Below, piece by piece: positions 1 through 6,934 of a DNA stretch of 64,000 nucleotides. The notes below the pieces were generated by a model. It was not told the DNA's origin. It ran no database searches and was given only the letters and a program-made list of their open reading frames with translations. The first letter of the stretch is position 1, and each line of letters begins with the position of its first letter. This DNA is from an uncultured Oscillospiraceae bacterium (GTDB lineage: Bacteria > Bacillota > Clostridia > Oscillospirales > Acutalibacteraceae), in assembly GCA_958366985.1 (NCBI GenBank), contig CATXDC010000008.1, forward strand, positions 39,026 through 103,025, read 5' to 3'. The translations under genes and the position numbers were made by a program.

Positions 1-90
1 AATATACTCAGGAAATTCAATTTTACATCCTGAGAAAATTACTGTTATTAAAATAAGAAGAGATAAAGTAAGTGAGGCAGTCTTTTTCAT
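1..90 (-). CDS. Putative lipoprotein, N-terminal 30 codons only
   Basis: An open frame starts with ATG at position 90 and runs off the left edge of the window. It encodes a short basic start (MKKT), a hydrophobic stretch and a lipobox-like IFSGC, the mark of a type II lipoprotein signal peptide, so the mature protein should be anchored to the outer face of the membrane. It lies downstream of the B12-controlled propeller gene on the same strand and is probably its partner in a transcript. No good Shine-Dalgarno sits directly before the ATG; the closest purine run (AAAGGATGGGG) is more than 20 nt upstream. Function cannot be told from 30 residues. Confidence 0.6.
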   Translation of the reverse strand, partial: MKKTASLTLSLLILITVIFSGCKIEFPEYI

Positions 91-130
91 TTTATCGTTC
101 AGGGACAACGCCCCATCCTTTCTTTTAATA

Positions 131-157
131 GAGTCGGACGGAAAAACCGTCCGACTC
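131..157. terminator. Strong 11-bp hairpin between the propeller and lipoprotein genes
   Basis: GAGTCGGACGG and CCGTCCGACTC pair perfectly around a five-base loop. The T-rich tail (TTTTATTTTTT) follows on the plus strand, so by sequence it would stop plus-strand transcription, yet no plus-strand gene is seen to its left. On the minus strand it lies between two co-directional genes and lacks a U-tract, so it may instead be an intercistronic stabilising or processing hairpin. Confidence 0.45.
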
Positions 158-178
158 CGATTTTATTTTTTAATAGAA

Positions 179-2818
179 TCAGTGCTTCTTGCGCTTACCT
201 AACAGCAGCACTGCAAGAAGTGATACGCTGCCCATAGCTCCCAGTGAAATTATATTGTCACCGAGATTTCCGGGATTTGATGTGCTTACGGGAACAGCAA
301 AATATATTCCGCCGTCTTGAGCTGTAAATTTAAGTGAGCCGTTTTCACAAACTCCGTCGCCTATTGATACAGCTTCGCCGTTTTCAAAGCGGTAAATCTT
401 ATACTCGCCGTCTTTAAGAGAAGTTTTGAGGGTTATCTGAGTTTTTGCAGGAAGAGCTCCCTCATGGTTAAGAGTAAATACAAATGCATCGGCATAAAGA
501 GCCTTTATATCGCTTTCGGAATCTCCGCCGAAGGTTACCGAAATATCAAAATCCTTTGTTGGGTCTGTAATATCAGTACCCTTAAATGAAAATACTGCAT
601 TTTCATACTCTGCTGTATATGCATCGGGAGAACCTGCAAGGTTCATAAGCATTTCTGAAATGATAACTCCCTTTTTAAGTGAGTCTATAACTTTTCTTGC
701 AAAAAGTACGTCATCATAACGTGTTACATATTCTCTGTCAGCTTCTGAAAGAAGTGAGTACTCCTTTTCAAGCTCTGAAACAGTCATTTCTGTTTCCAGA
801 GTAATATTGAGAGGATCTATTTCATTAAAGATTCTTTCATCAAGAGCCTGAACCTTTGTAAAAAGCTCGTTTGCTCTGTCAGCAGCTGCAAGGAGCTTTT
901 CGCTGTCACACATTTTCTTTACTTCGTCATTCTGCATTTCGTAAAGTGCAAGAACTTCGAGAATTTTATCTCTGTCTTTAAGTGTGACCTTATCAGCATC
1001 GGGAAGAGAGGCAATTTGTTTATTGAGATTTGCCGCCGCATCCTGATTTTTAAGATTTTCTATAATTGCAACGCATTTTAAAAGCTTCTCTGAATTTTCC
1101 ACAAGAGCTTTGCTCTCGGTGGAAAGTGAATTGTATTTTGAATACCAGCTGTTTACTGTATCGCTGTCATCAATGGTAAGCTCGTCGGGATTTACATTTT
1201 TAATGTACTCGTTAAGCTCGGCTACAATCTTTTCCTCGTTCTTGAGATTTTCTATTTTCTCGAGCATCTCTTCAAGTCTTTCATAGTTTGTAACCTTTGC
1301 TTTTTCGGTTTCATCCATTAAATCATAGCGAAGTTTTAATCTGTTAAGACGGTATTCGTCACGCTCAGTTACACCTGTAAAATCAAACAGTGATATGGCG
1401 TTTATCATATCCTTGGCAGTATATTCACCGCTTGCATCATCCTTATGACCAAAGCAGTACATTGTTCCGCCGTCATTGTAAAAGTAAATTGAGCCGTCCC
1501 CGCCGATCGCAACACTCTGAGTACAGTACTGAAGCTGTGAAGGAGTTGCAATTATCTCATATTCAGGCTCAGTCTGACCCTGACGGTCGGTTATCATGTA
1601 AACGCATGAAGAAGTCGGATCATATCCGCCGGAACCTATGGCACCGAAACCGGTAACATACATCTTAACTTCATAGCCGTTTTCTTTTGTAGCATAAGCA
1701 GTGGTGACTATGGGAGAGGCCTGAGTTACAACCTCATCTATCTGATAAATAATCTCAAGAGTTTCGCTGTCCATAACTGTGAATCCATTGCCGGAGGTAA
1801 TTCCGCCGCCGCCAATGTACAGTCTGTCACCGAATACAACAGGACTTGATGTAATATCATTTCCGATATTGGTCTTGATTATGGAAGAGGTATCAAAGGT
1901 ATTGTCACCTGAAAGCTTTACGGAATATATATTTCCGCTTTTAAGAGCTACAAACACTCTGTTTGTCTTTGCATCATAGTGGACGCTGCTTCTTATTCCG
2001 GATGCTGCATCTGGCTCTAAAACAAGTGTATCATATACCTTATCCTCAGTAAGGCTGTGGATAACAAGCTCTGTTGCCTCACCGCCGAAAATTATTGTAT
2101 CTCCTACAATTGCGCCGGCGCTCCAGTAATATCCGCTCTTCATGTTCTGGGGCTTATATGTCCATTTTGGAGCCTTTACTTCATCGGTTTTTTCGGGATT
2201 TTCATCCACTGTATCAAAACATACATATGCACCTTCACTTGCGCTGCCGTCGGCAACACCTACATATATATGTCCGTCATATCCTGTAACTGCCGAAAGC
2301 GGCTGTATTCTGCTGTTTGCTCCCCCTAAGGGTTCGGATATCCAAAGCTGCTCCATTGTCTCTTCATCATAGGCTATTATGACTGCTCCGGTATTATCGG
2401 AAGCAGCACGGGGTACATAGATTACTCCGTCATAATAAGCGATTGTTGAAAAGAACTGGCTTTTTCCCGGGCACGGAACGGATTTTAAAATTTCTCCCGT
2501 ATTTGCGTCAACACGATAGAGTTTGCTCTGTCCGGCTACAAGACAGTAAAGATAATCTCCCACAATAACGGGAGTTCCGGGGACATCACTCCAGCCTGTG
2601 CCGAATTTGATTCCCCATTTTTCCACTGTGGATTCTTTGCTTACGGGAGTTTTGCTGTCAACTATTCCCTGGGAAAGAGCCTCTCCTCTGAACTGGGAAT
2701 AACTGAGATATTCCTTTTCGGGAGATACCTTTTCTGCTGCCGAAATGCTTATGGGCATTGAAAGCATAACTGCAAAAACCAGCACAAGGCTCACAATGGA
2801 TTTTGTGATTTTGTTCAT
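179..2818 (-). CDS. B12-riboswitch-controlled secreted PQQ-type beta-propeller surface protein
   Basis: About 879 residues from the ATG at 2818, which has an AGGAAG ribosome site; an upstream in-frame extension through the terminator region is not credible. Residues 1-28 are a Sec signal peptide ending at SISAAE. Residues about 45-460 hold PQQ/WD-like propeller blades (repeats of the form VIVGDYLYC...LYRVDANTGE). Residues about 480-700 are charged helical repeats of the kind used as stalks in clostridial surface proteins. A beta-rich domain follows. The C-terminus has NPGNLGDN, a hydrophobic segment and KRKKH, resembling a degenerate sortase-type or membrane anchor. The upstream class-I cobalamin riboswitch with a terminator implies expression when B12 is scarce, so corrinoid capture is a reasonable inference, although no known B12-binding motif was recognised. 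Confidence 0.85.
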   Translation of the reverse strand: MNKITKSIVSLVLVFAVMLSMPISISAAEKVSPEKEYLSYSQFRGEALSQGIVDSKTPVSKESTVEKWGIKFGTGWSDVPGTPVIVGDYLYCLVAGQSKLYRVDANTGEILKSVPCPGKSQFFSTIAYYDGVIYVPRAASDNTGAVIIAYDEETMEQLWISEPLGGANSRIQPLSAVTGYDGHIYVGVADGSASEGAYVCFDTVDENPEKTDEVKAPKWTYKPQNMKSGYYWSAGAIVGDTIIFGGEATELVIHSLTEDKVYDTLVLEPDAASGIRSSVHYDAKTNRVFVALKSGNIYSVKLSGDNTFDTSSIIKTNIGNDITSSPVVFGDRLYIGGGGITSGNGFTVMDSETLEIIYQIDEVVTQASPIVTTAYATKENGYEVKMYVTGFGAIGSGGYDPTSSCVYMITDRQGQTEPEYEIIATPSQLQYCTQSVAIGGDGSIYFYNDGGTMYCFGHKDDASGEYTAKDMINAISLFDFTGVTERDEYRLNRLKLRYDLMDETEKAKVTNYERLEEMLEKIENLKNEEKIVAELNEYIKNVNPDELTIDDSDTVNSWYSKYNSLSTESKALVENSEKLLKCVAIIENLKNQDAAANLNKQIASLPDADKVTLKDRDKILEVLALYEMQNDEVKKMCDSEKLLAAADRANELFTKVQALDERIFNEIDPLNITLETEMTVSELEKEYSLLSEADREYVTRYDDVLFARKVIDSLKKGVIISEMLMNLAGSPDAYTAEYENAVFSFKGTDITDPTKDFDISVTFGGDSESDIKALYADAFVFTLNHEGALPAKTQITLKTSLKDGEYKIYRFENGEAVSIGDGVCENGSLKFTAQDGGIYFAVPVSTSNPGNLGDNIISLGAMGSVSLLAVLLLGKRKKH

Positions 2819-2869
2819 TTTCTTTCTTCCTTTCTCTTTTTTAGGCAGCTTCACACCATACCTAAATGG

Positions 2870-2900
2870 AAAACAAAAAGCCGGGCTGATAGCTCGGCTT
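2870..2900 (-). terminator. Attenuator terminator downstream of the cobalamin riboswitch
   Basis: On the minus strand AAGCCGAGC pairs with GCCCGGCTT (one A-C mismatch) around a five-base loop and is followed directly by TTTTTGTTTT. It lies between the aptamer and the start codon at 2818, the expected place for a transcriptional OFF switch. Confidence 0.75.
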
Positions 2901-2984
2901 AAGGCATGAGAAAGAAATCGGAGATGAAAATACAAAATCCGCTTTTTTCCTTGAATCGCCTCGATCTCCCACCGAAATCAGCAA

Positions 2985-3190
2985 TCAACGTATTACGGCA
3001 GGTCTCCTGGCTCAAAATCATCCTCCGACTTAACCTTCCCGGTTTCCCAGTGGCAGAGCCTAAGCTCTAAAAGTCTTCGTCATTTTTACAGTAGCGGGGG
3101 CTGCTGCGGAATCTGACCGCATTCCCTTTTAATCTGCCTTTCGGCAAAACCGTAATCCGCCGGGGCATACGCCCCCAGTGTGAAGTTGTC
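2985..3190 (-). promoter_or_regulatory. Cobalamin riboswitch (class I, adenosylcobalamin type)
   Basis: Read on the minus strand, the order of conserved blocks matches the family: AAAAGGGAATGCGGT near 3130-3112, GCAGCCCCCGCTACTGTAA near 3105-3087, the B12 box GCCACTGGG (3055-3047) followed by AACCGGGAAGG, and the closing block GAGCCAGGAGACCTGCC (3013-2997). A promoter lies just upstream and a terminator just downstream, before the propeller gene. Known members bind adenosylcobalamin and switch off B12 uptake or synthesis genes. Confidence 0.96.
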
Positions 3191-3196
3191 ATAGTT

Positions 3197-3225
3197 ACTA
3201 TACATTACCTTTGCTTTCATGTCAA
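3197..3225 (-). promoter_or_regulatory. SigA-type promoter for the riboswitch transcript
   Basis: Minus strand TTGACA (3225-3220), 17-bp spacer, TATAGT (3202-3197). The predicted start near 3190 coincides with the 5' end of the cobalamin aptamer. Confidence 0.85.
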
Positions 3226-3408
3226 ACAAAAGGTTAAAATAATTGTAATAAAATTGTAATAAACGGGAGTGCTGAATTGTAATTATTATGCTTCACAATA
3301 GTAACTGCGGAAGAAAAGGCGCAATTCTGCCGCAGCACTTCTTTTTATTGTCAGGCTGGTGTATAATTGACATAAAAAGTTTTATGAACAAAGAGAGGAA
3401 AAGGGTAA

Positions 3409-4098
3409 ATGTATAACATACTTGTTTGTGACGACGATAAGGCAATACTTGATTCAATCGAAATTTATCTTAAGGCTGAGGGCTATAATATTGTCCGTGC
3501 AGAAAACGGCCAGGAGGCTATTGAGGCAGTCAAAGGCAAGGATATCCACTGTGCGGTTATGGATATTATGATGCCGGGGCTTGACGGACTTGGAGCCACC
3601 TTGAAGCTTCGTGAGAATCATAATTTTCCCATTATCTTACTTTCGGCAAAGAGCGAGGATTCCGATAAAATTACGGGACTTACCTTCGGCGCAGATGATT
3701 ATGTTACAAAGCCTTTTAATCCCCTTGAGCTTGTAGCGAGAGTAAAATCTCAGATAAGACGATTTGTCAACCTCGGCAGCATCAATAAAAAGGAGAACGC
3801 AATCGTAAACGGCGGCCTGGTGCTTGACACCGCCGCCAGAGAACTTACCGTTGACGGAGAACCGGTTCATCTTACTGCAAGGGAATACGGAATAGTGGAA
3901 CTGCTTATGAGCAATATCGGAAGAGTGCTTTCAACTCAGCAGATTTATGAATCCGTATGGAATGAGCCGAGCTTTTCCACGGAAAAAACGGTAACAGTTC
4001 ATATAAGGCGAATAAGGGAAAAGATAGAAATCAATCCCAAAGAGCCTAAATACTTAAAGGTGGTGTGGGGAATTGGCTACAAAATTGAGAAAATTTAG
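3409..4098 (+). CDS. OmpR/PhoB-family response regulator
   Basis: A 229-residue two-component regulator. The receiver domain (about 1-120) has the acidic pocket DDD at 8-10, the phospho-acceptor Asp52 in VMDIMMPG and the conserved Lys101 in TKPF. The winged-helix DNA-binding domain (about 130-229) ends in the typical VTVHIRRIREKIE...VWGIGYK. The start has a purine-rich site (GAGAGGAAAAGGG). The last 26 bp overlap the sensor kinase gene, so the two are translationally linked. Targets are unknown; no transporter or resistance gene sits beside it to suggest a signal. Confidence 0.93.
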   Translation: MYNILVCDDDKAILDSIEIYLKAEGYNIVRAENGQEAIEAVKGKDIHCAVMDIMMPGLDGLGATLKLRENHNFPIILLSAKSEDSDKITGLTFGADDYVTKPFNPLELVARVKSQIRRFVNLGSINKKENAIVNGGLVLDTAARELTVDGEPVHLTAREYGIVELLMSNIGRVLSTQQIYESVWNEPSFSTEKTVTVHIRRIREKIEINPKEPKYLKVVWGIGYKIEKI

Positions 4099-6691
4099 TT
4101 ACAACATATTTGTAAAAGTAATAATCTTTTTGCTCACAGCAGGATGCATTGCTATGGCAGGAAGAGCGCTGTTCAAAGTTATGATTGCAGATGCATTATT
4201 TTATCGTACTTACGGCGTAAATTACAATTATGTAGAAGATTTCAAATCGTCCTCCTCTTTCGCTGAGATGGTAAGCGATGATGTAGAGAAAATACAAGTC
4301 TATATGGAAAATTATCACGGTGATGAGGAATACGTAAAAAGCGGAAAGGCCTGGGCTGACCATGAAGCACAGCTCAGAGCCGGTTCCGAAAAAAATACGC
4401 AGGATGAAATAACACAAAAAGTAAGATATTACATGCAGAATTACGCATTATCAGATATTGAACTTCCTTCCGAATCTAATGTCGATAACGCTGAAAATAA
4501 TTCTGATTCAGCTACCACTGCTGTTAATGGATCAGAAAATGACAGTACAGAAAATATTTATACTCTCGAAAATGCAGAAAAGGTTCTCGATGCCTATTAT
4601 TATGAACTTTTGGTAAACGAAGTAAATTATATACGCAGCGATGCGGAAAAAACTCTTCAAAATAATATAAATTCTGAAAAGCGTGACTTTTTAAATAGAT
4701 ACGAAGAACTGAAAAATGAAATAGACAGCCTTAAAAATTTTAAGTTTATATATGATGACGGAACTTGTTTCTTAACAAATATTGACGGAGTCGAAAAAAG
4801 AGAGGACAGAAATTACACTCAGGATGTTTCGAGTTTTCCTTTTGCCGTATCCTCTGACGGAATGGTCATAAATAATGCAGAAATACCGTCATATATCTCC
4901 TCTTCAATTGCCGAGCGCTGCACATTCAGCGGAAATATATCTTTCGGCATAAACACCTATTTTTTTGAAAGTGATAAATATCAAACTGCATCACAGGAAT
5001 ACACTCAAAACTATTCCCTGTTTACCGATTCACTGTTTTTCGGCTCTATCAGTGCATTCGGCGCAGTTATGGGTATAATTTACCTTATGATTACCGCCGG
5101 CAGAAAGGATAAAAATTCTCCTGTTGAGGAAGCTTCCATTGACCGCTGTTTCCATGATCTGCACTTTATTATTTCAGGAGCATTAATTTTTCTCATAGCA
5201 TTCGTCACTTATACTTTGTACTATACGGATTTTCAGCACCTTATTGAGAAAACCTTAAACGGCAATATTGGAGTTAATTCCATCAATTCCAATCTGTTTA
5301 CAGCTGCCGCATTTGTATGTGCTGTTTTGCTTCTCGAATGGTTCATGTCCTTTGTAAGAAGTATAAAACTACGTAGTCTTATTAAGCACTCCCTCTGGTT
5401 TGTAATAGGAAAGAAAATAATAAATTTCTTCAAAAAATCATATGAAAAAATCAGTACCGCTTTTTCTTCCAGATATCATTTTAATTGTCTAAAGAAATCC
5501 ATTATCTGGAAAATGATTCTTTTCCTTGCGGTAAATGCCGTATTTTTCCTGTTCGGTTTAATTGGTATTGACTCTAACGAGGCGGGAATCTTTATTTTCC
5601 TTTGCCTTATTCCGGCAAGTGTATTTAACATCATATTCTTTATAAAGATTTTCGAGACAATTAAAAACCTTGATAAGATTTTTACCGAAATAAAGAAAGG
5701 CTCTCAGGGAGATTTTAATTTCTCACTGGATTATTCAAAAATGAAAGATCCGGTAAAAGGCTTTGCTCGTGATGTTGAAAATATGCAGAACGGACTTAAA
5801 ACGGCAGTTAATGAGGCAATCAAGGGTGAGCGCATGAAAACGGAGCTTATTACAAACGTCTCCCATGACCTTAAAACTCCCCTCACCTCAATAATAAACT
5901 ATGTTGACCTTCTGGGCAGATGCGACATTACCGACGAAACCGCAAAGGAATATATAGGAGTTTTAAGCGACAAATCAGAAAAGCTTAAAAAGCTTATTGA
6001 AGACCTTGTGGAAGCATCAAAGGCAAGCACCGGTAATATTAAAATTACAAAAATCAAAATGAATCTTTATGAGCTGGCAGTTCAGGCAGTTGGAGAACAT
6101 GAGGATGCACTTGCGGAAAGAGGAATTGAGGTTCGCATAAACACTCCTGAAAAGCAGCCGGTAGTTCTGGCTGATAACCAAAAGACATGGCGAATAATAG
6201 ATAACCTTTTCAGCAACGTAAAGAAATACTCTCTCAAAGGTTCAAGAGCATATATTACCGTTGAAGAAAAGGACGGATGGGGCAGATTCTCAATTAAGAA
6301 CGTCTCAGAAAAAGCTCTCGATATTTCACCTGACGAATTAACTCAGAGATTTGTAAGAGGCGACGCCTCCAGATCAACTGAGGGCAGCGGACTGGGTCTT
6401 TCAATTGCAAAAAGTCTCTGCGAACTTCAGGGCGGCAGATTTACAATTGAAATTGACGGCGATCTCTTTAAAGCCACTCTCGAGCTTCCCCTTGTTTCGG
6501 AGGATGAAGAAACAAACAAAAAGTCACTTTTGGAACAGGAAACAGCTCGCAGATACTCATCACAAAACGTAAATCTCAACGCATCCTTTAATCTTCCCCC
6601 TGATTTAAAGGTAAGCGAACAAATGGCGGAAGAACTCAGACGCAGACAGATTGACGCTTCACATAATTTCACGCCGCCAACTGACAAATAA
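4073..6691 (+). CDS. Multi-pass membrane sensor histidine kinase
   Basis: 872 residues from a TTG start that sits inside the regulator gene and is preceded by AAAGGTGGT. One membrane segment near 14-32 is followed by a roughly 280-residue outside domain rich in acidic and Asn/Ser residues, then about five more membrane segments between 318 and 525. A HAMP-like linker leads to HisKA with His598 in NVSHDLKTPL and then a HATPase_c domain (N-box DNLFSNVKKYS, G-box GSGLGLSIAKSL). A tail of about 60 residues follows the ATPase. The five extra membrane helices between sensor and kinase are more than a standard sensor has. Its partner is the overlapping response regulator; the ligand is unknown. Confidence 0.92.
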   Translation: MATKLRKFSYNIFVKVIIFLLTAGCIAMAGRALFKVMIADALFYRTYGVNYNYVEDFKSSSSFAEMVSDDVEKIQVYMENYHGDEEYVKSGKAWADHEAQLRAGSEKNTQDEITQKVRYYMQNYALSDIELPSESNVDNAENNSDSATTAVNGSENDSTENIYTLENAEKVLDAYYYELLVNEVNYIRSDAEKTLQNNINSEKRDFLNRYEELKNEIDSLKNFKFIYDDGTCFLTNIDGVEKREDRNYTQDVSSFPFAVSSDGMVINNAEIPSYISSSIAERCTFSGNISFGINTYFFESDKYQTASQEYTQNYSLFTDSLFFGSISAFGAVMGIIYLMITAGRKDKNSPVEEASIDRCFHDLHFIISGALIFLIAFVTYTLYYTDFQHLIEKTLNGNIGVNSINSNLFTAAAFVCAVLLLEWFMSFVRSIKLRSLIKHSLWFVIGKKIINFFKKSYEKISTAFSSRYHFNCLKKSIIWKMILFLAVNAVFFLFGLIGIDSNEAGIFIFLCLIPASVFNIIFFIKIFETIKNLDKIFTEIKKGSQGDFNFSLDYSKMKDPVKGFARDVENMQNGLKTAVNEAIKGERMKTELITNVSHDLKTPLTSIINYVDLLGRCDITDETAKEYIGVLSDKSEKLKKLIEDLVEASKASTGNIKITKIKMNLYELAVQAVGEHEDALAERGIEVRINTPEKQPVVLADNQKTWRIIDNLFSNVKKYSLKGSRAYITVEEKDGWGRFSIKNVSEKALDISPDELTQRFVRGDASRSTEGSGLGLSIAKSLCELQGGRFTIEIDGDLFKATLELPLVSEDEETNKKSLLEQETARRYSSQNVNLNASFNLPPDLKVSEQMAEELRRRQIDASHNFTPPTDK

Positions 6692-6732
6692 GTAAATAGT
6701 TAAAACACCAATTAAATAAAAACCATATGGTT

Positions 6733-6775
6733 CATCTCCCGAAATTTGCACAGGCTTTTTCGGGAGATGTTTTTT
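6733..6775 (+). terminator. Rho-independent terminator of the two-component operon
   Basis: CATCTCCCGAAA pairs with TTTCGGGAGATG around a 13-base loop, followed by TTTTTT, 42 bp after the kinase stop codon. Confidence 0.9.
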
Positions 6776-6867
6776 AAAGCGAGTTTTCCACATCGAGTTA
6801 TAGCAATGTGGAAATATATACATGTGAGCAGATTAAACACATATATATGTTCATACTATTATAGATA

Positions 6868-6904
6868 AACCCCTGCAATAAGCTTTTAACTTATTGCAGG
6901 GGTT
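6868..6904 (-). terminator. Probable terminator of gyrA
   Basis: A 15-bp perfect stem (AACCCCTGCAATAAG with its complement) and a seven-base loop lie 30 bp beyond the gyrA stop. The minus-strand tail TTTATCTATAAT is only weakly U-rich. Confidence 0.65.
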
Positions 6905-6934
6905 CGTATCTGCTGTTAACTTTTCTTTATTGTA

